This document shows positions 12,223 through 24,637 of a stretch of 64,000 nt of DNA, one piece after another. The notes under the pieces are model-generated. The model was not told the DNA's origin. It searched no databases and worked only from the letters and a program-made list of their open reading frames with translations. Each line of letters opens with the position of its first letter. Within the stretch, counting starts at the first letter, position 1. The stretch is from Tetmemena sp. SeJ-2015 (taxonomy: Eukaryota > Ciliophora > Spirotrichea > Sporadotrichida > Oxytrichidae), in NCBI GenBank assembly GCA_027382625.1, contig JAJKFJ010022100.1, forward strand, positions 124,001 to 188,000. Reading direction: 5' to 3'. A program made the position numbers and the translations under genes.

Positions 12223-12860
12223 CGACCCATACATTTTCTCCTTATAGGAAAAAATTTTTTTGATGGTTTTTTAATTGGCACTAAATTTAAAAATAACTTA
12301 AATTTTCAAAACTTTTCCCATTTATTAAACAACCACCCTTTCAAATTTAAAAGCTTCCTGCCCAAACGCATAAGACCCTTAGCTTTTTTCCAAACAGCAA
12401 TGTTGATGGGGCCTGAACCAAAAACCTTGGGAAGCAATCCACACTCTGTCAAAACTCCCCTGATTTGTCGCATCAAAATTTATGAGATTTTGTCCGGTAA
12501 TCAATCCCAATGATGAATATTTATTCCCAAAAAGCCCTTATTTCAGGGGGTATGAAAAAATATCCAAACGCTGACTTTAAATCAGATTAGCAAAAGCCTT
12601 ACTCTGGACCGTTGCCGCAAGCTGCGGTCAACCGCTTAATTCACTTTCACTCTAATTAGAACGACTTTTAAATCAATTCCAGACGGTCTTCAGTTCGATT
12701 TTGGAGCCAAGAAAATGAGAAAGGCAGGGTTAAATAAGAATAGAGCGTACCAATCTATTGATTGGAAAAAAAATATGGCACTTTTGCTTTTCCTTGAATA
12801 ACACTTTTTGCCCCAAGATACAAATCAAAGATTGAAGACGCAGAAAAACTTCAAGCCTCG
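12223..12860 (+). pseudogene. decayed tandem copy of strumpellin last block, intergenic and start of first block (L'-F')
   Basis: This stretch aligns, with many indels and substitutions, to 13655-14500. Matches by eye include TCTCCTTATAGGAAAAAA against GCCTCCTATTAGTAAGAAAG (12237 vs 13669), TTTATGAGATT followed by GTAATCA and GATGAATA (12478 vs 14001), and CTGCGGTCAA followed by CGCTTAA (12622 vs 14195). Others are ATTCCAGACG-GTCTTCA-GTTCGATT (12673 vs 14270), AATCTATTG (12750 vs 14378) and AAGATACA-A-CAA-ATTGA (12815 vs 14464). The copy covers the C-terminal codons, the stop-to-start spacer and the first ~100 codons. It is frameshifted and has no usable open frame for strumpellin. It begins immediately after the ACCTA pointer that ends the functional middle block. 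Confidence 0.8.
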
Positions 12861-13649
12861 AGATGAAACTCGTAGGTTTAATGAAGCAGGCTGTCAGACG
12901 AGACCCAACAACACCCCTGCCTCTGTCGATTCAGGAGCACATGCTAAGCGAGAGAGAGCTCGGGGCAGTAAACTAAGCTTTCGACGATTCGTTGTTCATC
13001 CACCTGAGGGCGAAGCCGATAAGACAGAATCTGAAGAAATAGTTCAAGTTGATGGCAAGTAAATCACACAGTTCAGCCCCTCCCCTTCACTCAGCACTAG
13101 AAGTCTTCGAGAAAGAGCTGGATGCGATCAACAAGATGATCAGCCACAAGCGGAACTACTTGCTACGAATGATAGCCGAAGCATCAAAGTGGCTCAGAGT
13201 TTGTCTTTAAAGGGACTTTTGCTGGTATGGGTCTTTCAAGAGTATCTCTCAAGAAGCGGAAGGTCACGATTTAGAAACGGAATGGGAAATACTAAACAGA
13301 GCCCTCTGATCTGGAACACCGCATCGAGAATAGCAGGTAGGACCTCGTGGGATTGGTGAGGGGAGCCGATAAGATCCTGGGTGGGTACGAAGACCTGTCG
13401 AAATCAATCAGTAAAGCAGTTAAGGGCAAGCCTTCGCGGAAATTTAGAGCGTGGCCTTAAGTCTAAGTAAACTGTCGCCGCAGATTTCGAAAATCAGGCG
13501 AAGGGAGGCCAAGAATTTGTACAAGCAGGTATTCAGAAGGTAGCACCGAATATTAAATCCGGACAGAGCTGGCAACCAGATAAATCCTGGAACTTTTGCT
13601 TTAGGGTCGGTCGTGTCTTTAGAAATAAGAGTTGATTATATTTGCAACT
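12861..13649 (+). pseudogene. decayed tandem copy of strumpellin middle block (M'), GC-rich
   Basis: The right part aligns to the functional middle block. The last ~150 bp before 13650 track the last ~150 bp before 12218: CCTGGAACTTTTGCTTTAGG with GTCTTTAGAA against CCTTGACCATTTCCCTCTGG with ATCTCTTTGAA. A stretch near 13490-13560 parallels 11905-11970, ATTTCGAAAATCA against ATCTCGATGAAATCA. The left part (12861-13200) is too diverged to assign. GC is strikingly higher than in the functional block. The plus-strand frame at 12808-13062 lies in this decayed DNA and resembles no known protein. Confidence 0.6.
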
Positions 13650-13979
13650 ACCTAAATTAATGACAATCGCCTCCTATTAGTAAGAAAGAACAAAGAGTTT
13701 ATCCTCGATGGACCTCATTTCATAGTTGGACTACTAGCAATTTTCAAGCAATACCATTACAACTGTTATAAGAAGTTCATTTTGATCCTGATACATTTCA
13801 TTAAGGTCTCAATTTCTTGCGGAGGGCCTCAGTCCTTGATGAATAAATAGCTCCCTGCAGATGCTATAATGACCCTTAGTTTCTTAGAAGAGCTAATCAA
13901 GTACGATGGAAGTTCAAGGGAGCTGATAACCAACAACTTAGGCACGTATATATTCGATTTGTATAAGAGCAGTCAGTGA
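13650..13979 (+). CDS. WASHC5: strumpellin (WASH complex subunit 5), last MDS block (L)
   Basis: Encodes the C-terminus of strumpellin. After pointer ACCTA (13650-13654) the frame reads NDNRLLLVRKNKEF, DGPHFIVGLLAIFKQYHYN, LPADAIMTLSFLEELIKYD and LGTYIFDLYKSSQ, then TGA at 13977-13979. Human strumpellin has the matching series 'NKNLGMVCRK', 'WPPLVLGLLTLLKQFHSR', 'IPADVVGALLFLEDYVRYT' and 'PNFIFDEF'. The codon phase at ACCTA equals that at 12218, so joining the middle block to this block is in frame. It sits 190 bp upstream of the start codon of the same gene's first block. Confidence 0.9.
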
Positions 13980-14168
13980 GTTGTAGTCAGCAGTACAAAA
14001 TTTATGAGATTCTAGCTTTCCTTGTTTTGTAATCATTATCATATCGATGAATAATTTATTCCTCAACAAGTTTTCATTTTTTTAAGTGAGTGTATAAAGG
14101 AATGAGAATATCCAAATATATTATAAAAAAGGAGTTCTATTAAAGATAGATAGAGCAAAAGTTAAACT

Positions 14169-16752
14169 ATGGACTTTTTAGACCCAAACAATGACTGCGG
14201 TCAAGCTCTGCTTAAATTAGCAGCTAATGGATCTGCTATTATTGCAGAACTCCTCAGACTTTCAAATCATATTCCAGACGTCTTCATGTTCGATTCTTCG
14301 GCTAAAGAAACCAAGAAAAATGAGAAGAACTAGGAAGTTATTATGATCAATGGAGAGGTGATAGATGCGGCTACTGCAAATCTATTGTATTACGAGCAAA
14401 AGAAATATGAGAACATTCTTTTTGACTTTGCTTATCTTAAGAATTAAGACGTTTTCGATGCTAAGATACAGAACAATATTGACTTGATAGACTTGGATGA
14501 GAACTTCAGAGAATCCTACATGGAGATAATTGAAAGATTCTTCTAAGTATTTGACTCGATATATAACTATTATAAGGATTTCAAGACCTTTATTTCTAAT
14601 GTGCATGAAGGGTACTTCATCGATTTCAATTTAGAAGCCATTTTGCAAAATCAAGAAGGAAAAAGACTTCTAATTGAAGCAATTTATCTCTACGGAGTGA
14701 TGCTACTCCTACAAGACAGACTGATCCCTTCAATAGCCAGAGAGAGATTGGTTGTATGCTATATCAGATATAAGGGTTAAAATTCCAGTGACTTTGTGAA
14801 TGAAGTATGCAAGCTTGTCAGAAGCACAGGTTACAGCTATAACTTTAAAACGAGGGACGATAGATACCCACCCAATTACCCTGTCGACTATTTCAGTAGA
14901 TTCAACATCGATAGAGTTTTAATTGAACAACTTATTAACACTTTGAAAGACGATGATGTTTATAACTAGCTGGCCGCTTATCCAAATCCAGAGCACAGAT
15001 CAGTAGCTCTATCTAACTAGGCATCAATCATTTTTGTACTCCTTGCCTTCTGCCCAAAGATTCTTCAGAATGAAAATGCTAAAATGAGAGAAATAGTAGA
15101 TAAGCATTTCCCCGACAATTGGGTAGTTCCTATTTATTAAGGTCACTTGGTAGATTTGACTGAGATCTGGGGACCATTCCCTGCTGCTATGAAAGCTTTA
15201 AGCAACAACATCTTTATATTTTAATCGAGCCTGAAAATATAAAGAAAATAGCGTAGCAACATTACTACAAGCTTTCCTATGTTTATCTAAATTAGATAAG
15301 TACATCATTGATGGGCAGCTCGTCGAAGAGTTTGTGTTAGACCATGTTAAGGAACTGATGAATGTTTTGAGAGATTCTAATGTCACAATCAGATGGATCA
15401 TGCTTCATAGGCTGTGCAAAAATTTAAAGTTCAAGTAGATAGTAGAGCAAGGCTTTAATCCCAATCAAATTGTGAACCTCCTTTTGAACTTAAGTAAATT
15501 TGAGCATTAACTCAAGAGTACTGCTTTATTTAGTCATAATTATCTTACATTAATTATTAAGAGTATGTTCTAAAACTTAGTCAGTTAAAAGCACACTATA
15601 TGGGCTTCAGATAAGCAGAAATGCTTCGAGTACATGAATGAAATAGCTGAGTATTTCATAGGTAATAGAAATTGGGGAAAGCAAAACATAGATGAGAACT
15701 ATGCTAATTGGTTTAGAAATGTCACAAATATTGTGGAAAGTCTTGATTATAAGCACTCCACTAAAACTGGAAGAAAGATTTAGTAGCTTATTTAAGCCCT
15801 AGAAGATGTTTAAGTTTATGATGTAATTGAGAGAAGCGTTTAGATTATTGCTGTAAAGCAAATCGTATAATTATTTATTCAAAAGCTTGATAGTGTAATA
15901 AGTATTACATAGCCGAAACTCAAAAGGCTCTTCATCATATGTTTCTTTTTTATGGTTAGAATCGTAAATGTCAAAAGACAAATTCTCGTAAACATTTCTT
16001 ACATAACTGACTTTGGATATTCTTGGCTTCTTATAAACGAATACATACCTATCATGCAAGAACTTATCAAGAAAGAACCTAGAGTCGTACTTAGTCTTAA
16101 GACAGTTTTCTTAAAACTTGCTTCAATCATGAACCAATCTTTAGTTAGAATCATAGAAGCTAACAGCGAGGATCTTAGGTCAGTTGCTAATTACTATTCC
16201 GGAGAGCTAGTGAAGTTCGTGAAAAGAGTATTGCAAGTTATCCCTACTAAAATCTTCAACCTTTTAGAACGAGTTTCAGTCATTCTTACCTAAGATGTTA
16301 AAGAGTTTGAGGTTAAACTTTCAAAGGAGGAGCTAAAGACTTTTGCTTAGTTCGATTCCAGATTTTTGCTAGCTAAACTGACTCACGAGGTTTCTGTTTT
16401 CACTGAAGGAATGCTGTGCTTAGATAAAGTCCTGATGGGTGTCATTGAGATTGAACCAAAAGAGATTTTGATAGATGGAATTAGGAAGGAGCTAGGAAAA
16501 ACTTTAGCTTATATTCTTCATGAGGGATTTATATTCAGAAAACTGCCAGGACAAGATGAGTTAGAAGCAAAGTTAAAAGCTTTAAGAGATAGAGTTAAAG
16601 GACTAAAGAGATCAATCGAATACATTCAAGACTTCTTGAATGTTTATGGTGAGAAGATATGGAGTGAGGAGCTTAGCAGAATTATTGATTTTGCAGTAGA
16701 GAAAGAGGCAACCGCACTTGTTTCAAAGAAATATTCCACTTCTCTTGTTGAA
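14169..16752 (+). CDS. WASHC5: strumpellin (WASH complex subunit 5), first MDS block (F)
   Basis: ATG at 14169 opens [18 protein letters not shown], close to the start of human strumpellin. The frame then follows the family almost to residue 860: [131 protein letters not shown] and [17 protein letters not shown]. It stops matching at 16752, inside KKYSTSLVE. The last 12 bp, TCTCTTGTTGAA, recur at 11203 at the start of the middle block in the same codon phase. One extra A near 15233 shifts the frame once; correcting for it puts 16741 in register with the ATG. Confidence 0.93.
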
Positions 16753-16778
16753 AATTTAATGATAGAATTTTAAGGATT
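16753..16778. other. 26-bp spacer between two scrambled genes
   Basis: The only DNA between the end of the strumpellin first block (pointer to 16752) and the end of the USP N-terminal block on the other strand (pointer 16779-16789). No feature beyond AT-richness. Confidence 0.5.
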
Positions 16779-19700
16779 AAGATTCTAATCTCCAACCTAA
16801 GCTCGAAGTATTCCTTGGCGCAAATCAGGGATCATAAAAAGTTGCTGAATCAGAGAATTCATATAGCAAGTGTTGTAAGGAAAATTATAAAGTTAAAATA
16901 TTTGAAGTGGCTGAGAAATTCATCAAACCTACATATCCAGTTCCTGATCTAGCACTTTAATCGAGATCAATATCCTTCACATTCACTATATTTTCAAAAC
17001 TCTTGATTTGAGCATGAAACTTGTAAAGCTCTTCAAGGAGTTGGACATAATTAGGTTTACACTAATGGCAAAGTGTTAGCAACAAATTGAAAGCCTTCTT
17101 TCTGGTAAACTTTCTTTTGCACTTGGGATAGTCATTTGAACTTATGTTATCATTTTCTCTATGTTTTCTTTACTGCTCTTCTAAACTTGGGAGCAAAAAC
17201 AGAGAGTTAAAGATAGTTTTGACTAAGTTATACCCTCCCTCATTCACAGTCATCAATTTAAGCATTGGATCTATTTCAAGTACAGATTGAGTCAATTACA
17301 TGTATCCACTTAGGATTTTGTCAGTATAGTTTGAGTACTTATCCTCATAGGTAGGTCTTAGCGAGAGTTAAGAAACGCACCATTCTAAAAGATCTATTGA
17401 AGAGAAAGTGTTCGTGTTGATAAGTATCTTAGCTTTGGAAACCTGATTCATATTCATAGAAAGATCTGCCTTCGGTATTTGAGCAAAGTTATGGCTACAT
17501 TCCTTTATAAGTGTTGTCAAGAGGTTAAAATACTCTTCGCACTAATCACTTTTTTGGCTTATGTCAGGTAGATGCTTGAGTAAGATCTTTAGAATGTATA
17601 TCTTGGGTGATTCAATTTGTAGGACGTTATTCTTCTATTCCAAGTCCTCGACTCCAGATATGACTTACTGTTGCATGCTTTTTAAAGCATCTTGTCACTA
17701 AAATATAGTCTTGAAAGTCTTCTCTAAACTTCTTCTTACATTCTCATTAGAGCTGAACATAAGAGTATTGATCAGCATATTCTCTAAATGCTTAAACTCA
17801 TAAATTTCCTTCAAGAGTTGATTTGGCTTCCACACAACACATGGTAGCAATAGATCGAGAGAATTTTAAACAAGGTTTGAGACTTCCTTTGAATCACAAA
17901 CCTGTGTTGCCTTTTAGATTATATAGAGCAGTTTAGAAATGAGAGCATTGAAATTTACTACTCTATCAAGAAGAGTTTTGGCGTGGCCTCCATTCATTTA
18001 TTCTACAAGACGAGGGAAATCATCTACTATTGTGTATAGCTAGTCACCACTTTGCTGCTCAGCCATATTGAAAGTCTGTTGTGTTTTTATAGTTTCCATA
18101 GACTTATTTTGGTTTGCTTTATCTTACTAATCGCCAGGTGTGCCGCAATCAGGAGTTTGAATAAACCTAAACTCACACCTTAGTTTTCAATTAATTTGAA
18201 AATATATTTATTTGAGGAGTTGCTTGAATGGAACTTTGGAGTGTTAGCACTTGAGTTATAATAAAATAAATGTATCTCTAGAAAAGCCATCTCCCATCGA
18301 GACATCTCCATCACCCACCAGCATTTAATTAAGTTTGTTAGGTCCTATTTGCTGCAGAGCTGATTTCATATTTTTGGGCTTTCTAAAAGGGCTTGTGGAA
18401 GTCTGGGCGATTATAGTCATCAAATTGTCAGAGTCAGTCAGCAAAGCAGCTTAAAGTAAAAAATTCTTAAGAAACCAATTTAAATTAAAATGTAAAATCT
18501 CTATTCTAAAAATAAACCATCCTCTTTAAATTTTTATTAATATATTCTTCAAGGCCTGACTAAATTATTGCTATAGATAAATATCTTGATGATGCTAATT
18601 AGATATCCAAGGCATTTCGCAGTGGTATTCTATATTTGTTCTCTAGTCTTTACTTCTATCATCGTTTCTCCCACTCTTGATTTCCCATTTCCTCTAAAAT
18701 AACAAATCTTTGCTTCTTCTTGCTGCTTTAGGCCTATCCTCTTTAGGATGAGCTGTTGTGATCAAAGAATATTTCATCCAGATCAAGTCCAATGATAATG
18801 TGATAGAGGTGATCAAATCCTCCAAGCTCTAAGAATCGCTCCCTCCATTCATACCTCTCCTAAATTTCAGCCTCACTCAACTTCTCATTATTCACAGAGA
18901 TGAATGAGTTCACAATTTGTAGTGAGTACAGCATCTTATAAATATTAGTTTGGTCTATTATCTGGGCCCAGTTCCCTTAAAAACCTTACTGCACTATAGA
19001 TAAATTCCTAATGCTGTTCATAAGATTCCTATTTACTGGAATCTGAAGCAATAAATTCCAAGAGGCAATCGTAATCTCATTTATTCCCAGGTTAAGAAGA
19101 TCGAACAAGGTGTCAAAATATTCTGACTTGTTGCTTAGCTTTAAATTCAGCTTGGATTCCTCCTCATTGTCTCCTTCGTCTTTTTTGTCATCAATAATTG
19201 TGAACTAGTTTTCAGCTTACTATTGCTTACTTAATTCTTCTGCTAACTCATCAAGAGTCTCATTTACAGACAACATAAAGAAGGCTTCTTCCATATTCAT
19301 TCCTGATTTCTTCAAAGCCAGTATTATAATATCGTCTGGCTGGGACATTCCAAAATCTTTGATTTCTCTCACCATAATTTCGATTCATTTAAAATTAGCT
19401 AAATATATTTAATTTAAAACATGAGAGGAAGTTTACAAAACTTAATTTACAAATTTTTTATAATAGTCTAAATTATAATTTAAAAAAATAGTTTAAGATC
19501 ATTACTAATTTTTTTATTTGATTCTTTCATCCTACATCATTTGAGCTTCCATCTCAAATTCATTCCTTAAGGAAACTAAGAACGTGGCAGATGTATCCTA
19601 AGCTCCAATTCCAATATCCTTTAAGTTTTGAGAATCCTGATCTAAGAATTTACCCTTGTAAGCAAGACATAATTAGTTTGCAGCCTTTGTTGGATTAATT

Positions 19701-22700
19701 AGATTCGCAATCTGCTCTCTAATGCTTCCCACTTTGGTATTTAGAGGTAGATTCAAATGCAATTTCTTGGGATTTGAGCTGTTTATCTGATTAGAGCAAA
19801 CAATATAGATTTCTCTCTCTTGAGTAGCCATATTAGATTTAGCACCTCTATCTCTAAGCCCCTCAAACTTCATCTATAAACTTGCAAAGCTAAGAGATAG
19901 ATCTCGCAATTCTATTCTTTGGATCTTCAATAGTCTCGGCCAGCTAATAAATAGGTACCTCATATGGATTCTATCCAACCTCATTCTTAATTTCGGCAAG
20001 TCCTGACTTAATTTAGTCCATGCAAGTCTACAGTAAATCTTCTTTGATTTCATTGAGTTTGTCTTTTAAGGTAGGTGACATCTTCTTATAGAGTTTATGC
20101 AAAAAGTCTGTGCTCTTCTGGTAGACCTTCTCATTTCTTGCACATAGAGTAATTTCCCAAAGTGCCTCAGTTCCTATCAACTTGGTGTCGAATACCTCGA
20201 AATTTGACTCAAAAGTTTGGTTTGTCATAATCTACCCATACTACTCATTTATGTAGATCATAAACCTCTCGAAGCACTCGTACATCGTCTCTGTTATAAA
20301 TCTGAAATCCAATTTCAAAAGTGTATCAAAGAAAAGCATTTCTAAGCAGTCGTCTTTGAAAATACTTGAGCCTCCAATATTATCTATATCACGAGCACCT
20401 GGTAGACTTTAAGCCAGCTTCAGAATTTAAGTACACCAATTGAAGAACTAATCCCGCTCTTTCTCATAAAAAGCATTAATGACTAGACATTCCCAAACTA
20501 TTTAGATCTGTTGGGGTTTTAAAATCTGAGGGGATGATCCAAAATAGAATTTCAAGAAGTCCAAACGTGACTGCATATCTTAATTATAAGACAGATGATA
20601 AACCTCATTTGTTATGAGACTATTGAGAAAATCTCTTCCGTTACTTTGTTGAGCTTGATTAGGTTGAACATTTTCTTGATTCACCTCTCTTGAACTTTGA
20701 GCAATCTAGTTTCCAGCAGACATATCAGTGATTCTTGTTTACTGATTAGGCTTTCTCTAAGAGTTAAAATGCCTGTTACCCACAGTTTAAGATCCTGTTT
20801 AAACCCAAGTTAAGGATTTTAATTGCTGCTTTTCTAGAATAAATCATCACTGGAGTCATTTTCTCTCTGAGCTAAACTTGAAAAATCATTGTTCCTGGGA
20901 TACTATTGAGCTTAGATTAGAATATCTCCTTGGAAACTATGAGTTTTGTGAGATAATGGAACTTTGAATTCTTCCTCCTATCGGCCTCCTCTTGGTGAAA
21001 TAAAGAGGCTGCCAGATGATTGATTGGTATGGTCATCTTAAATAGACATAATCTAGTCTCTCTAACTTCCAACTGAATGATCCTAAATGCTATATTCTAA
21101 TGCTGATTTTAAGTTTGTCCAGCAGTGTTTGGGTTTTGCTTTGTTGCTGAATGCACTGAATTTTTCTCATCCTCATTATCAAGAGAAGATTAAGTCTCCA
21201 AGTTTTCTTGCTCTTGTTCTTATGAACCAAATTGTTCCAAAATTCTTTAGAGACTTATTCTCTTGAATTCAATATATGAGCTCAAGCATAAATTTGCAAT
21301 ACCTAGCTCCTCATCGATGAATTGAATTAATTCCTGGCGGTTCTTAGCAATTTGCTTCCCTCTTTCAAAGCTTAGTGGAATTTTCACTAAGAGTTTTTGA
21401 ATCAGTGTCTACAATGAAGTAACCGAGTAGTTATGATGCAGACAAGATACGCATTTACTGATATATGGGAGTATAGCTTTGGTGTAATTTTGAGACAAAA
21501 TGTCAACAAAAGTTTCAATTCCGAGCTTATGAATCTAGATAGAGAAGTTATGCTAGAGTACAGTTTCCTCCAAACAAAGGTGAAATAAGAACTCAAGAAC
21601 TTAGCTCGCCAAATTTCTCTTTTCGGGATCTTCTATCCCTAGACTGTCATCAGTGATCATAAGCCTTATCCCAATTTTAAGCTGCTCTCTTTCGTAGTTC
21701 TCTCCATCTTAACCTTTGAATTCTTCTTCGATCTATATATTCAATATAGCTAAGGAAATTATTTTGCATATTCTCATTTACCTTGTTCACAGTTTAATCG
21801 TTTCTTAAGGTCGAGTTTTGATTTTCAAAAGTTTCATCCATGAAATTGCTACTATTATTGTTTGCAACGAATTCTTCTCTTTCTCCAAAAGAACCTTCCT
21901 CATCAGCTGTTTTTTTATCTTCTTTATCTGCAGGAACTTCAAGTGGATTCTCCCTTTCCTCTCGTTACAGTGTAGCATTAGGCGACTGCATTTGCTAGTT
22001 TAATTAATTCTGAACTTTAGGTTCTTCTGTCTGATCAGTTCTCTAATCATTTTATCTCAGCTCATTTCTACTATGTTTAAAAATCAATCTTAGTAATTCT
22101 ACTGCTGGTTACATTTTTTCCAAGTGTCGACCTTTGTATATCAATCTTGATATCTCTATCATCACCTCCAGATAGTGATCTAGTTTTCTTGTTTTTGGCT
22201 GGAGACCTCATAAATATAAATTCATTTTGATGTCCATATCGTCCTTGACTAGTTGACCTTTCTAATTTTCAAAATTGATTAGTTCATCTAGCCTGGAGTT
22301 TGAGTTGCGAGATCTTTGAATTTGCTGTCTAAACTAGTCCGCTCTCTTTTTACCATCAGTTTCCTTGGTTACAGAGTTAGACCTCCCAAGGCCTGAGCCT
22401 CTCCCATTTTGAGAATTTTACTGATTTCTAGCATTTGCCGCACCTTGGTTTTATCTTCCCTCCTCACCAGAGACTCTCTTTGCAACTGATTTGACAAGGT
22501 TGAGAGTGAATTTATCCACCTCACTTAACTACAGTGATTGTACTTTTTTGAAAATGTAGCCTATGTCCTTCAGATTAGCTCTGCTCGTGATTATGGAAAG
22601 GGCTCTCAAGATCGCAACTTTATAGGCTTCGTGCTTCTTAGTAACGCAATCCCACATTTTGTCAATCTATCGATCACTAATGCAACCATGATCGTACATA

Positions 22701-24637
22701 AATTCTAGCAAGGGAACTGATTTCTTAATGACTTCAGAATGAAGAGAATCGCCAAAGATCAAGTCAAATATCTAGTTCTCATTTATCCAATCTACTAATC
22801 GCTCAGTGTTTATCCATCTTAAGTGAAGGTTAATAGCATTTGTTTGAGAGAAAGCGGCAAAATTAAAGTTAAAGATTAATAAAAAATTTAAATGGATTGC
22901 AGCTTTAATCTTGATAATTTTATTGCCAATGATATTGTGGCCAACAATTTTCTTTTCTAAGACAGGCATTTATAAGCACATCTTGGCAAAATGAAGTTCT
23001 ATCTGGTCACTTATCTTGTAAACAGTCTCTAGTTTTTCCTCTAGCTTTAGGTTTCTGTTCCAGTCTAGAATGCTCTCGATTGATCCGATCAGATACTGAG
23101 TTTCCTTTTTGTTTAGGGATCATAAAATTATAGAGAATAATCTTAAGTCCTCAGGAGAACAATGAGTCATGATCGTTTAGAGTAGCATTTCTTTAAATTG
23201 TTGGATGTAACCTGACCAAAAGTTCTCTTTTAGATAGTACTTTATATTGATCAACATGCTCAAAATGAGAGAAACAATCTTTAAAACAGGTTTTTTCTAT
23301 CCTAATTTTCCTGTAAGATTTGGCTAAGTTGCGTCAGTTGCTGAGAACAGTCCTAGAATCTAATCGAAGCCAGAGTAGGACGAAAAGATATTGATGTTGT
23401 GAACATAGTACTAAGAGTTAGATTTTGAGCTACCCAAAATTGCTACTTCACTTTCTGGAGCTAAAACTTAGCTATGAATTCCCTAGTCAATATCTTATAA
23501 TTAAAATTCTTTGTTTAAGAGGTCTTATTTGATTCTATTTAGAGCTTCCTAAAATAAAAAGTATGACAAGCTAGTTAATTTTCTTACCTCTGATTCCTAA
23601 TTGTTCTTGCTGAAGTAGGTGTTATAGATGTCATTTCTGTCATCAAAAATTGCTTCTAGAATCTCAAATTCCTTTTACAAGCCGTAAACTTTGATGAAGG
23701 GATCATTGATATCATGAGGCAAAAATTAAAAGGCTGGAAGTTGTAGTATTGAAAGATAAACTAGCCCAACGAAGGAACTCTTACCCTCATCCAGAGATTA
23801 ATAAACTTTGTCACACTTAATTGATAAGCCATCTCACTTTGGGTATACCTAAGAGATTTCATTAGATACACTATATTCTTTACTTTCTTGCTAGAATGAT
23901 CTTGAAATACTTGGGCAAAAAGGTATTTGCAAACATAACATAAAAATATACATGACTATAAGCTGCTGGTCTGTGTTCTTGAACGACAAAATGTCATCTA
24001 TTTCAGTCCAAATGCAATTTAAGACTCTTTCATAGTCGAAGTTTCTCTCTGTAATATGTGGTTAATGCTTATCATGAAAGATATTTATGATTATGATCCA
24101 ATCTTTTTCTTACCTTATTTCAATATAGATTCATAGCTCTCGTAAGTTGTTTGAATCGATTTCAAGTTCTTAGACTCACTTTGTGCGTTGGTAGCACCTC
24201 CACCACTTAAATCAATCATCTCTATATTTTGACTCTTTCCCTTTTCAGAGTCGCTTTTGAGGTTGCTTTCACTAAGCATCTTTCTCAGATTAATAATTTT
24301 AATTCTATTTGCATAGTTGCATATCTTTTGTATAAGAATAGTATATGTTTGAGTGGATTCATTAAGAAATAATAACTGCTTGAAATAGAATGAAAATAGT
24401 AAAGCCTTAATATCAGGCCTAGAAAGGCAAGAAGATTCTCTGAGAACCTCCTCCAATTTTTTGAATTTAAAAGTATTCTTCTGTTCAGAATGAGAACAAG
24501 TCATCATCATCTGCTTCCTTTTTTTCCTCGTTAATGAATGCCCTATCTAACTCTGCTTAATCTTAGGGGAATTCTTCATTCATTTGCTAGTCCATCTAAT
24601 TATAAGACTAGTCTGGCATATCAAATGAGTCATTCAT
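16779..24637 (-). CDS. USP9X/USP24-like ubiquitin hydrolase, N-terminal block
   Basis: N-terminal block of a very large deubiquitinase, which removes ubiquitin from proteins. Reading down the minus strand: an acidic start (ATG at 24637-24635, followed by ~55 residues), then armadillo-like repeats (RWINTERLVDWINENQIFD, SLHSEVIKKSVPLLEFMYD, IDKMWDCVTKKHEAY). Next come LLVKIPLSFERGKQIAKNRQ, LWEITLCARNEKVYQKSTDF and a ubiquitin-like module (LHLNLPLNTKVGSIREQIAN). Then come ASWNLLLQIPVNRNLM and YKMLYSLQIVNSFI, and finally the start of the catalytic domain: GYVGLMNFSA, then TCYMNSLIQQLFMIPDLR with the catalytic Cys. The order equals that of USP9X/USP24. The block ends at the 11-bp pointer 16779-16789. 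A 37-bp IES splits the Cys box. Several other gaps and single-base shifts exist; 18150-18560 and 19380-19510 look like IES or intron DNA. Confidence 0.82.
16868..16904. other. 37-bp IES inside the USP cysteine box, pointer AAGTG (+)
   Basis: AAGTG at 16868-16872 and 16905-16909 (CACTT on the coding strand). Excision joins GYVGLMNFSA to TCYMNSLIQQ in frame and rebuilds the catalytic cysteine box. Unexcised, the frame reads SNILTLQ and the box is lost. Confidence 0.8.

Noticed and set aside
12808..13062. Open frame of 84 codons as a gene
   Set aside because: It lies in decayed duplicate DNA, resembles no protein, and its frame does not match strumpellin.
12230..13675. Pointer CTCCT for the strumpellin M-L join
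   Set aside because: The repeat exists but is out of codon phase. ACCTA a few bases upstream is in phase, and CTCCT is simply part of the L/L' homology.
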